Part shown: piece after piece, positions 48,160 to 60,750 of the stretch
Layout: every line of letters starts with the position of its first letter
How positions within the stretch are numbered: the first letter of the stretch is position 1
Assembly: GCA_036435485.1 (NCBI GenBank)
Contig: CM071597.1
Span: 147,867,647 to 147,931,646 of the forward strand
Reading direction: 5' to 3'
DNA from: Saposhnikovia divaricata
Taxonomy: Eukaryota; Streptophyta; Magnoliopsida; Apiales; Apiaceae
Length of the DNA stretch: 64,000 bases
Position numbers and translations under genes: made by a program
The notes under the pieces: generated by a model
Seen by the model: only the letters and a program-made list of their open reading frames with translations
What the model was told of the DNA's origin: nothing
The model's database searches: none

Positions 48160-51100
48160 TCAATGAGCCAGGTGCTTCAACATATACTTCGCCAAGTCAG
48201 TGCTTATATCATTAAGCTCAGCCATGCCATAGTACAAGTTGCTTCTGCATCGCCACTGCAAAATGGAACATGTATTGGAAGTCATATATCTTCACCACAA
48301 AACACAAGGATATTAGAAAAAAATGCATTGTTACCTTCATAGCAAATTTCAATTCCTTATCAAGACATATCTCCTTCATATAACGCATCACAAACACGCC
48401 ACAGTCCTTGGACCCAGGTTGAAGAGGAATCCCTGAAGAACATGTAGAATTAATTATATGTCTACACTGTCCTTGTGGAATTCAGACTTACAAAAAAAAA
48501 TTACTTAAGAAAAGGATAATACTGCCAGGTTCTCCCATGTAATTTTGTTTTTGGTAAACTTCTTCGCATCGTCATTATAGAGATTGATGGCACTACGAAA
48601 TATAATGTAAATCAAATTTATGACATTTAACTTAATAAGTGGTCTCAAATGAAATTAAGTTAATATAAAATACTCACTTGTCGACCACTTTCGTCCATTC
48701 TTCACTTGAAATTCGGCGCTTCAAAGGATCCATCTGGTAAACGATTTGAGCATCTGGATTTACAGCGATGAGCGTCTAATGGTTCCTAATAATTCATGAA
48801 ATTAAACTATATTAAAGTGTGCATTTAAAAAACCTTAACACTAGCACCACACATTAAATAAAATAAAATAACAAATAAAATCATAAAAAAAAAATTAAAC
48901 GAACTGTGTTCAATTATATATACCCCGACTGTTCTTGTGTCGGGTCTAAATTCATAATTAATTTTCTTAGACTATATCATGAAATTAATTACGATAAGCA
49001 CGAAAAATTAAAATGAGGAACATTTATATATTACCGTATATAGAAGAAAATTAAGCAAGTTTTTATGAGGAACATTATATATTACCATTTATATATTATC
49101 ATTTCTATATTACCATTTATATGATAACACTTTTTTCTAATTATGAATATTAATAAATCAGATCACATGGTCACTCCTATAAAATTAATAGACTTGATAG
49201 CATATAAGTGTTAAAAAAACAGAACTGACCGGGAGTTAAATGGCAAGAGAAAATACTGGCCAGGCTGAGCATTCTTGAACCTGAGAGATAGGGATCACGA
49301 CCTCTTTGCTGGATTACCACAACCGAGGGCACCAATCGTATCAGGATCAACAAACGCTATCATATCATTCATCTTGTGTTTTTCCAAATATTCCTGCAGA
49401 AAACTATATATAAAAAAGTCATTACACAAGCAGTCCATTTTCATTTAAGAACTATTTACAAAGTCAAATAAATCTTTGAACATCGATACTTACTTAATGT
49501 ATAAGCAAATGATGGCCCCTGACATCTCACCCCCACAGCACAAAGCATGAATATCTGACAAAAAAAGAGGCTTCTTAGCTGTTGATCCGAAAGTTTCTTC
49601 GGATATCAAAAAAGTAGATGCTCGGCCGTCTACAAAGGCATCCTTTGCCCAAATCCACAAACGCTTCAAGGCAGGGGGAAAATCAGGACCCATGTCTAAC
49701 ACATACTCTGGGACTAATTCCAGATCTTTCATATTCTTCCACCTCTTTTGTCCATTTTTCTTGCTTCCCTGAAATATGACATTAAAAAAAAATTGTGAAT
49801 GAAAACGGCCTAATATAGTAGGTTTGTTAAAGTAAACTGCCTAATATGTTTATTTAATTATGATTTAATAGATTACAACGAATTTAACCTTTGTACTTCC
49901 ATTCTGTCTGGCAGTGGTTGTCTTCAATTCCGTTATGAGATATTTTGGCCATGCAATATAAGTCCCAACAGCTTGCTCCACAGTTATGATCTCATCTTGG
50001 ATTGGAAAAGGAATCTTTTCAGATCCTTGAATTACACGAGTGATAGAGACTCGGGCATTCTCTTTTGTCAAAGGTTTCCCATGAAGAATCTGACTCTTTG
50101 TATCAACAGAAGCATGTGCAACAATATTATTTGGGGAGTTAATTGCCAGTCCCCACTCTGTAACATTGTCAGCTTCCATACAAAAATTTACAACCAGCTC
50201 CTGATCATCCTCCAAATGAACCCCCTCAACAGCCTCCTCAATTTTTTCTACCACGTCAACAATCTTCTCAATCCTTTCTCCACCCTCCAGAACCTTCTCA
50301 TTCTTTTCTTCCACATCAACCTTCCCATTCTCTTGATCCCCTTCAGGAAGATTATAATCACCTTCGAGGAGATTGAATCTCTTCTTTGCACCAGCCAACT
50401 CCAACTCCTTGATACCCTTGGAACAACTTTCTTACTGAGATCCAATATTTGGACTACCTTCAGAATCAATTTTCTTTTCACATAAAGCACTTTTCAGCTT
50501 TTCAATCTCAGCAGACCAAAAGTAATCTCGCTCTCGGACTATCCTCTCTGATTCCTCTCTCATATACTTCTTAATGCCCTCCTAAATCCTTTCATCCATT
50601 GACTTGCTGGTCTTCTTCTTCCATGGAAGATTGAAGTATGTAGACTGCTTGACATAAGTACTTTGTCCACGTACCCTTCCTCGGTTCTCAGGGTTATCGA
50701 GAACCTTGGTCAAGACATCGTCTGTGCCTTCCACAGAAACTTCTCCATCCCTAACCCTCTTCTTCATTATCTCCTACAAAAGTGACATGAAAAATATAAG
50801 TACGTTAACTAAAAAAATAGATATCACAGTGAAAGAACTCAAAATATAAAATAAATGAAAAACTTACAATCTCTTTTGCAATTTTGCAACTTTTACAGAC
50901 TTATAATTCCCATTTTCATCCTGCCGCGCACAGAGCCACGTATCCGTTCGATCTATGTCAAATTCCTCAAGATCACCAAAAGCGAGAATCTATAAAACAA
51001 AGTATTATTGTATTGTTTAACATACAAGTCATTGTAAAATTAAACACAATTATCATGCATGTTTGAAAGGGATATATGTATGATTACTAACCATTTCATG

Positions 51101-52154
51101 TTCTAGGTTAGCATAACCTTTTCTTGACATGTTATGAGGATATTCGCTCAACTTCCTCCTCTTTGCGAGTTTTTCGTGGATCACCTTAAGGAACAATGAT
51201 CAAAATGTTAGTAACAAAGCGGTTCAACTATATATTTTTGTAATCTCAGAAATTCAAAAACAAATACAGTAAGAAAATTTACACCAAATTTTATTGACAG
51301 ACGGTCAACAACAAACATGTCCCAATGATCCTTCTCAATAAAGGTGTAGTCAGCAGGAGGAAACTGTAGCAAATCAGGCTGATCATAGTGTGGCAGGACG
51401 TATTTGGTTGACAAGCGGCTCTTGAACTCTCACCATTTTTTGCCCGCAGATTTCAAAACCATCTTCTTGGCGGTTGGTGGTACATCAAACGCCATCTACA
51501 TAGATAAGTATTTTAATTAGCATACATGTATTAACTAAATAGGTGGTCATGAAAGAAAAGTTACTTCATAAGATGTAATTTGTTTTACCTCCACATATTT
51601 CCAAATCATTTTTTCCTTTCAGTCGAAACAATTAGCCAGGAATCATAGCAGATTGGGACTTTACTTCTCGCAAGAACACCAATGTAAGATACCATTTCTG
51701 TGCCTGCTTTACCGTAAGGCTGACCCTTTTCATTGAAACTCACCAACGGCTTAATTCCCAACATCTTACGCCTAATAATTTTGTGCATTGTTACAGGTCC
51801 GCGCTTTAAAAGCTTCAGTCCAGTTGTTTCCTTTTTCGTAGCCAGCGGTTGCTCCATTCGTTTTCTCTTCTTAGATAAAGTGGTTTTTAGGTTCTTAGAA
51901 ATAGACTTCTTCACAGATACAGGGGATGATGAAATAGCCCGTGTCACCGGTCGATTAGGGGAAAACTGCACCACCTTATTCTTCAGGTCAGGGTATGACT
52001 CCGCCGGCTTTTTCTTTATTTTCTTCACTGCAGGGCTAGACTGAACCATAATCTTCTTCACTACAGGGGTAGACTGAACCGATGAGTTCTTTTTTATTGC
52101 CTTCATAATGATTGTCGTACTTGCTTTGGGAGCGGATTTTCTCTTCGGCTTCAT
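48160..52154 (-). pseudogene. En/Spm-type protein with C-terminal Ulp1 domain, copy B, heavily decayed
   Basis: Same eleven-exon layout as copy A (start codon 52154, last stop 48160). Shared premature stops: TAG at 50582-50584 and TGA at 49295-49297. Copy-B-only lesions: a net 1-bp loss near 51607-51612 in exon 1 (ERKK then stop); TGA at 51430-51432 in the conserved KKW(R)EF motif; TAA at 50432-50434; TAG at 48776-48778 replacing the Trp after the putative catalytic His (NHW); and a 1-bp deletion near 48429-48430 (ggaatcc for ggaattcc), which shifts the frame just before the Gln/Cys catalytic segment and leads to a stop about 14 codons on. The protease cannot be made from this copy. Confidence 0.85.
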
Positions 52155-52389
52155 GATCAATCTGCAACACCACATGTTGAGTGAATTATTTATGTAAATG
52201 TAAACACACACACACATAACTTGACATAAATCTTCAATACCGTATCCCCATGCCTAATTAACAAGGCAGAAAACAAATGACTAAAAATAATACATTCAGT
52301 AAATCAATCCCAACAATACATTAAAACAAAATCTACTAAAATCCATAGAGATACAGTAAAATCTACTAAAATTCAATTAAGCTAAACAA

Positions 52390-52615
52390 AATGAGAGAGA
52401 GAGGGAGAGAGGGAGAGATAGAGAGAGAGAGGGAGGGAGGGAGAGAGAGAGGGGGGGGAGAGAGGGATAGACACAGAGAGAGAGGGAGAGACAGAGAGAG
52501 AGAGGGAGAGACAGAGAGAGAGAGGTAGAGATCTAGAGAGAGGGGGGAGAGATAGAGAGAGAGAGAGAGGGAGAGACACAGAGAGAGAGGGAGAGAACAT
52601 AGAGAGAGAGAGTAG
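52390..52615. repeat. (GA)n-rich tract (copy B)
   Basis: Shorter counterpart of 22880-23145 with a different unit order, as expected of a fast-changing microsatellite. Confidence 0.85.
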
Positions 52616-53130
52616 CAGAAATATTCGATTTAAGAGCATGCATAACCATATATCATAGTATCCATAAGCATATAACAGAAAGACAGATGGAGAGAGAGAG
52701 AGAGACGATCTAGGGAAGGATAGGGGGGATGAGTTGTGGAATACCTGAGAGAGAGCGACGATCTACGGAGCTAGGGAGAAGCGAGAAACTGAGATTTCGC
52801 AAAGGGGGGAGTGAGCTCTCGATTTTGGGGGAGTGATTTAGGGGGGAGTAATTTAGGTCAATTTGGGGGGAAATATTGGGGAAAAGATGGGGAATGAAAT
52901 ATTGGGGAAAAGAGAGGAAATGAAATCTGATAAGGGAGATAGTGGGATTCTGTAAGTATCATAACGTATAATATTAAGATATAATATTTATTATTTTTAA
53001 TTAGTAAATTTTAGAAATAAATATTTATGTGTAATATTTTATGTGGGCTGATATAAAATATTAATATAAAATATTAAAATATTCTAAACTATTAATATAA
53101 AATGTTAATATAAAATATTAAAAAAATAAC

Positions 53131-54015
53131 AGGTACGGTTGACCAGGTGAATGTACGGTCAAAAGTAGGTTTGATCGTTAACCCCTAAAAAGGACTACGC
53201 CTCTGTTAACTGTATCCATATTCTCGAACTGGGATTTCGAAGCCCGGGCCGTACTGTCTCAAAGATCCATTGTCCGGTATGTTAATATAAAATATTAAAC
53301 AAATAACAGGTACCGTTGACCAGGTGAATGTACGGTCAAACGCAGGTTTGACCGTTAACCCCTAAACAGGACTACGCCCCTACTAACTGTATCCATATTC
53401 TCGAACAAGGATTTCGAAGCCCGGGCCGTACGGTCTCAAAGATCCATTGTCCGGTATGTTAATATAAAATATTAAAAAAATAACAGGTACCGTTGACCAG
53501 GTGCATGTACGGTCAAACGCAGGTTTGACCATTAACCCCTAAATAGGACTACGCCCCTCTTAACTGTATCCATATTCTCGAACCGGGATTTAGAAGCCCG
53601 GGCCGTACGGTCTCAAAGATCCATTGTCCAGTATGTTAATATAAAATATTAAAAAAATAACAGGTACCGTTGACCAGGTGAATGTACGGTCAAACGCAGG
53701 TTTGACCGTTAACCCCTAAACAGGATTGCGCCCGTCTTAACTGTATCCATATTCTCGAACCGGGATTTCGAAGCCCGGGCCGTACGGTCTCAAAGATCTA
53801 TTGTCCGGTATATTAATATAAAATATTAAAAAAATAACAGGTACCGTTAACCAGGTAAATGTACGGTCAAACGCAGGTTTGACCGTTAACCCCTAAACAG
53901 GACTACGCCCCTCTTAACTGTATCCATATTCTTGAACTAGGATTTCGAAGTCCGGGCCGTACGGTCTCAAAGATCAATTGTCCGGTATGTTAATATAAAA
54001 TATTAAAAAAAATAA
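53131..54015. repeat. Five tandem 177-bp units (copy B)
   Basis: Unit starts at 53131, 53308, 53485, 53662 and 53839, an exact 177-bp spacing and the same unit number as copy A. Unit-specific variants (for example gaccgt/gatcgt, cggtccaggt) keep their position between copies, so no unit turnover since the duplication is apparent by eye. Confidence 0.95.
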
Positions 54016-54915
54016 ATATTTGAAAATGTAAAAAAATAAAATGAATAATTATATTTAAATCGATTAGGAAAATGAGTTTAATTTTATATATGATCAAACA
54101 TTTATATTTTTAAAAGTTATTAAAAATAATTTAGCTGGTCAAAATAATGGAAAGCATTACAAACAATTAGGCTTGTTAAAGATAGTTACAGACATGCCTC
54201 TGTGACTAACAATCTCCCCCAAAATGTGAAAAATGTGAGTAAGACCCTTAGTCACAATTTCATTTCTAATAACAAGCCTAACATACATGAAGATATAACA
54301 TTGACAAGTACAGGTATGAACCTGATTAAGAATTTGGATACAAGTGCAGAAAGATATAGATGATTTATGAGTGAATATTAGCCATGATCCCTTGACTTCA
54401 TCCTTTGAGCTTTGGCTTCTAAATCATCATATCTCTTTGGTTCTTTTTGCATTATCATCCATTGCCACTATGAGGCCTTGCACAATCCTTTAGCTCTTAG
54501 TTCATTTGCCTTAGCTTCAAGAGCAGCTAACTCCTCCTCTTTTTTTCTTAGCTTCTCTTCACTCTCCTTTCTCAGCTTCTCATGGTGCTCTCACTTCATT
54601 TTCATAAATCTTGCAGTTTATATATTCCAAATTCTCTCCACTTCATCTTCATACCTCAGTAGCCTCATGATTCTTTCTAGATCAAGTAATTTACCCCAGT
54701 ACTGACACATTCCTTGCTTGAAAATTTTCTCTCTCCCATCCGTGTATTTAACCTCCAGACACTCATCAACTATAGCCACATGGTAGATTTTATGAGCTTG
54801 TAGGAATGCCAATGAATCTCTGCCATAATCCTCATCAAGAGGTGGCAAGTCTAATCCTCGTATATTTGTGAGAGCCTGAGATGTAGATGCTTTCTTATTT
54901 TGAAAGTCTTATGTT
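54016..54915 (-). mobile_element. LTR-retrotransposon 3' fragment (copy B)
   Basis: Counterpart of 24541-25430: same polyprotein tail (VDECLEVKYTDGREK, YWGKLLDLERIMRLLRYEDE), polypurine tract, and LTR start at 54211. A 9-bp direct duplication (aaaatgtga) was gained next to the polypurine tract. Confidence 0.5.
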
Positions 54916-57650
54916 TAACCTATTTGTAAACATCGAGAATTCAACTCAATTTGAACAAGAATTTTATAGTAAATAGTATAGATATAGTGTCACACGGATC
55001 TCAAATGATTAACTGTCAAAAGAAAGAAGACATAGACAATCTACAGTTTTGATGATATACTACATTAGGAGACAGATTAGAAAGGTTTGAATAATAGGTG
55101 AAGCAATATCTAAAGAACAGTCATTGGGGTTGGCAAAATCATTGTGCAAGTTACAGAAGTGATAAATTCATTACCACAAGGATTTTACTATCAAATGCAA
55201 TGGCTATGAGGAAAAACAAATATCATAAAGAAATGCCAAGTGATATATTCTTGATGCTGGAATCCTGGTTGCAATTGATGTATTTTTTGCTAAGCAAAAA
55301 GAGTCCGATTTGACCTCAGGAGACCGTAGCTTAAACCTACATTAACTTTGAGGAAAAAGAATTGTCACAAAAAAACCCCGACTGGAATTGATTTATTTTT
55401 TGCTAAGCAAAAGGAGTCCGGTTGAGCTCCCTCAAGAGACCGCAACTTAGATATTAAGAATTTATTTATATTAATAAATATTTTATTTTTATTAAAAAAT
55501 TATATTTATAAATAAAATTGCATTAATGCTGACTTCTACATATCATCTTTATAACTACTATTTTAAACATATCTATTTTAAACATATCGAGTGCAAAACA
55601 TATCTTGGTTGAAGATTAAATATGGGTACCAAAAATTGTCAAAAAGGCCTTCCTTGGGTTCCCATTAACACAAAATTTTATCCACATAATTAACAAGGAT
55701 GGTCAGTCATGAAAGATTAGTATTTTTACAATTGGTTGCCGCAGTATAAAGTGTTTAGTACTAGAAATCTAGAATGAAGATGGAAGATGTAGCTCATATT
55801 ACCATATATCCTACAGTGACAAAACCAAACCCTAAGTCGCATTTCATCCAATATTAATGTTAAGTATGGCCTCAAAAGAATATATCGTTGAAAATTCACA
55901 CATAGACATATATACAATATGTTCAAGATCTTAAGTATAGTTAATTCAATTCAAACCTTTAAGATGAACATTACCTATTTTTGGGTGACATGCAATGCAC
56001 AACAACCCACAAGAACACCAATATTGTTGTCCTTTTCACATTGCTCTGCATAATGAAACAGTCAATTTTAAGTATTTCTTGCACAGATCCTTTACTACCT
56101 ATCCTTTATTCTTTATTCTTATATTTTTTTTTTCATTTTTTACAATGGTCTATGTTTCCCTTTACAAATAATCAATGATCTTTTATCATTTATAATTAAT
56201 ATTGCTTTTATTTTCTTGGAAAACACAATTTTATACTAAAAGCACTACAAGACAAACAAGTTCATACAACACCATTCACACAACAGCTAAAAAAATTCCA
56301 CTCTCACATCTCTCTCTCCCCAACATCTCACCTCACTCTCACATCTCTCTCTCCCCAATATCTCTCTCGCTGCTCACCTCTCCACACTCTCTCTCACCAT
56401 CTCCCACTCTCTTTCGCTGCTCACCTCACCAGCCCTCTCTCTCTACTCACTACCCTATCTCTATCTAACAAACCATATCCTCCTTGAATAAGAACCCTAG
56501 TTTTAGGCTTGAAAAAGATACAAACACTGAATCCTCAAATTGTTTTTCAATTACGCAAAATCGAAGCTTAATTGGCTCGATTGGACGGTTGGTTGTCTCC
56601 TTAACTTCACCTCCTTAACTCCAAACTTCTTTTCTTATATGTAAATATTTTGATTTTGCAGGTGATTTTAGGGCTTTACATTTGGAGCTTTCATTTTAGG
56701 GCTTCTGATTTTGAAATTTTGTTAAGGTAATTCATCTCTAACTATTAGAGTTCCAATCTTTGGATTTGTATTTTAACTGATTAGGGTTTCAATTTGGGTT
56801 TTGGGTATTTGATATTGTGTTATATTTAATTGATTTGTTTTGGGTATATTTTGTTGGGAGGAGCTCTGTAAGGAAGCTCACAAAATCGAAGGCGATCTTT
56901 ACGTAAAACTCTGTAAGGAACCTCACAAATATCCTTCTTCTCTTCATAATACATTGAGAAAATCTATGAGGTGTTGAATTCATATGACGTTCTTTTAATT
57001 TTTCACCTTTTCTCCTTTTTTTTACATTGACAAAATTTATGAGGTTCATATAATCACCTTTTTTGCTGGATTCTTTTAATTTTTCTCTTCTTTTCTCTTC
57101 TCCTTGGAATAAATTTATAGGTTCCAAAATATGAACTACTAAGGCCCGGTTCTGTTACACCTATGGCCATACCAAAAGGCTTCCTTTATCATGTCGACTT
57201 CACAGCTAAGAACAATGATGTTACTGATGCTCCATAAGAGAGATTTTTCGTAATGCCCCAAATGGTACTTACCCTTCTTGTAAAAATGGAAGATTCTTGT
57301 AATCACAAAATGCCATGCTTCACTCCCCTGCCCTCAAATGCCCCAAATGGTACTTACCCTTCTATACATACACACACACATATATATATATATCGATGAT
57401 ATATCACACGTGTATTAATGTATAAAAGTTCTCTGTTTTTGTAAGTTTATTGAAACCCCAAATTAGGTTTGTGTGTTTGAATGTGTTGGTTCATGTAGAA
57501 ATAGATTATTTTGAGTTTAGACTATAGTGGGTAATTTTCATTTTTTTAAAATATTGAGAAATTTTACTTGTTTATTTTCTTGTGTAATGATACATACTAC
57601 AGTGCTATTAGTGTCTGTTGACTGATTCTTTTTGGTTTATGAAACTTGTT
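54916..57650. other. CACTA-2 interior with pyrimidine-rich leader (copy B)
   Basis: Counterpart of 25431-28228. The (CT)-rich leader and telo-box-like motif are at 56300-56500. About 94 bp near 55072 are missing relative to copy A, and about 16 bp near 57507 are extra. No recognised gene. Confidence 0.4.
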
Positions 57651-58113
57651 TTGCAGTATGGAGTTGTTTAATGGGCCTGTTTTACTTCCATGTGATCATT
57701 TTAGTTGCAAGTACTTAAAAGTATTCTTGATTTTATAAATTTTATATCTAGTTTTTTGTTATTTTTGCTTTGTAAACTGGGTTTTTTGTTTGAATGTGAG
57801 CAGGTCATGCATTAATGATCAGACCAATAATTGTACCAAATGTCCTGCTTCCAATAGACAATATGTTGATCAAGGTATGGGAAATTAAGTACTTGGTTAC
57901 GATTTTACTTTGTATCGTTATTTATGTTCTGTGAATTTTGAATTCATTTTTGCTTTGTACTTGGTTGGTACTTGGTTGGTTTCAGTTATTAAATTACATA
58001 TAGCAGTGTTAAAGAAATACACTCCGAGGCATTGGATCCAAATGAAATTGGGATTTCTGGTAGAGATTTTTATAGGTATAATGGTTCACTATGTAAACCA
58101 AGAAATTGCATAA
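57651..58113 (+). pseudogene. Possible captured gene fragment (copy B)
   Basis: Counterpart of 28229-28684. The first frame is broken by a stop (tttataaat for tttatcaat), while the pieces NDQTNNCTKCPASNRQY and LHIAVLKKYTPRHWIQMKLG remain. Unrecognised. Confidence 0.3.
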
Positions 58114-59340
58114 GTAAAATTCTCTACATAGGAGGTAGTTTACGTAGTGAAACATAGAGTACTCAAATTTGTGCTCCATTTAAAAGTACTCCATAGAACT
58201 TTTGCTAAACCTCTGTTATTTTTCTTTTCGGGTGATATGACATGCCAGACATAACATATCATATCGATTTCCTAGGCCTGGCATAGTGTTTTCAGTCCAT
58301 TTACTAAGTCAATTTGTTCAAGCACCAAGAATAAAGCGCCTGGCTTATTTTTTTAAGGGATTAAAGATACTTACGCACTTCTGGTTTTTGGGAGTTATTC
58401 TTTCCTTCTAATAACTTTCCGATTAAAGGATTTTGTGGAAGTGTAGGTCAGTTACAAGGTATTATCTTAAAATTGTTCCTGCATAGATACAGTGGTATAA
58501 TAGGGAAAGCTCCACATTTAAGGACTTCAAATGATCATTGATGAAAGCGGCGGACGAGAGCATGATCTAATTGTTGCTATTCTCCTTCCTCGGCAATTAG
58601 AGATAGTTCTTGCTTCCCTATGTAAATAGAATTTATATAAAATTTTATAATTTATTATTCAAGTTTTATGCTCCTCTTTGTATATTTGTTGGGTTGTGTA
58701 AGACTCATTTTTGATATATATAAACCATTGTGTGTGAAATTGAAACACAATACAAGAGCAAAAAAAAAAATGGTTGTACCAAGGTAAAAAAATGACACCA
58801 TATTCAATGGTTTATAAATATTGTGTTCTAGCGCATCGAACAACAATTTAAATATAAAAAGCACTTGTTTGTAGATGGCAAAAATGATAGTTTAAATTAA
58901 AAAAACTATTGTGTATACTTCCAAACAACAATGGATAAATTCCACAATAATGTTGGGTGATTACCTTTCAGACAAGTATTTATTTAATTAAAACTATTGT
59001 GTATAATTCCAAACAACAATGGACAAATTCTACCAGAATGTTACGTGATTTACATTCAGACAAGTATGTATTCAATTAAAACTATTGTGTAGCATCTAAA
59101 CAATAATGGTTTCTAAATCGAGTGTTGTTGTTTTTGGCTATTACACAACGGCGTCTAGAGATGAAATGGTTGTCTCTCACTCTTTTAACAAGTATTTTGA
59201 ACCGCTGTGTTCCTTCCTTCTAGCAACGGGTGTAAAACCATTGTGTGATTTCAATCAGACCATTGCCCGATAGACCACGAAAAATTTATAGGTTAGGCAA
59301 TGGTGAAAATCTATTGCATGATCTTGTTTTTCTTGTAGTG
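58114..59340. other. Right part of CACTA-2 with subterminal repeats (copy B)
   Basis: Non-coding up to about 58720, then aaactattgtgta/aacaacaatgg repeats to the terminus, as in copy A. Confidence 0.5.
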
Positions 59341-60656
59341 AATATATATTAACTTGCAGAATGAGAATAACTTTGGGATGGACTGAGTAATAGATTCCAT
59401 ATACAAAAAATTGAGCCAAAGTTCAACAAATACAACCCGCTATACAGGGGATTATATTTAAGAAATCATATCTCATGTCCTCCCAAATTAAACTCAAGCT
59501 ATCAATAGTTCATAAAATAGGTGTGGAGCTACACACCCAGAAAATTCATTGCATCATCAAATGGCATGTTTTGTTCATCTTGCAGGCATGTTTTGTTCAT
59601 CTTGGCGGCGCCAGCGGCGCCAGTGATAAGTAAAAGTGTTCTTGTACAGATTCTGGCAAGCAGGCGCCATCTGCAAAAGAACAAGGTTTCTTCAAAATTA
59701 CAAGGTAAAATTACACTCTCTCAAAAGTTAGAAAGCAAATTTTAAATGTCTATAGCGAAATTAATTTACCTAATACAATAAAGTTTGCATGACACCGTTG
59801 AAAAGATTGAATAGTGTACATATTTATAAAAGATACTGAAATGCTACATCATAGAGGTGTTTGTATTTATGTAGAGTATATATTTGAAGTCATTTCATAC
59901 GTATCCCTAAACTAATGTATGATATTATTTTCAGCCAACTGATCGATGTGTTCTTATTTTGGTTTGATACAATATCAATTCGCATCTTCACGAAATTTGA
60001 AGTACCTATAATGTGCATAGCAATTTGAAGCACCTAATGCCATAAACCATGATTATCTACAAACCTAATATTCTTAGGTGTTAGATAGCTTAGAGACAGG
60101 ACCATGCATCTAACATACAACCAGTCAAAAGACACTCCAAATTATTAATGTATATATATATCACAAATAAAAAAAATATCTCCACTACACAACAAATTAC
60201 ATGTCCAAACTTGTCACTTCATTAATACATGTGACAATATTTCATGATAGATTTGGAGGCGATTATTTCATATTTCGCTTAGATGGTTATTGTGTAGGCG
60301 GGAAAGAAGTTGATAAGAAATCTCATGGGTTTTCTATGAAACAAGTGTATATATGCCACATATCTTTGCGATTCTAACAATATAAATGTTCACATTGCAA
60401 TACATTTTAACAAAAATCACAAACTTATAGCATATTTGGACCAAAAAACTCCAATTTTACAAATATCTAGGATGTATTTCTTTTAGTATTAGTAGAATTA
60501 ACCACTTAAAGTCCCTAAAAGTATCATGAAGTTCCATTTGAATACTTGTAATTTAACTCCAATAGATTGTATTGTCTTTTACTATATACTATGCTCATAC
60601 ATACCATAAAATTTTTTGTTGTAGTGTTAATCATAAAGTGTAATTGCCTCTCTACA

Positions 60657-60687
<31 letters not shown>

Positions 60688-60750
60688 CATTTGGAGATTT
60701 AAGTCACCCACATTTAAAAACTATGGAGTAATACATAAAAACAATTAATA
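59341..60750. other. Non-coding DNA right of CACTA-2 (copy B)
   Basis: Counterpart of 29910-31319, with a (TA)n tract at 60661-60687. The gcgccagcggcgcc palindrome is at about 59605-59622 and is slightly more regular here than in copy A. Confidence 0.4.

Larger units (their letters stand above)
47055..59340. mobile_element. CACTA-2 element (copy B)
   Basis: Same ends (CACTACAAGGATT at the left, TTCTTGTAGTG at the right), same flanks (aaa and aat) and same contents as 17526-29909. Length is 12,286 bp. Confidence 0.8.
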
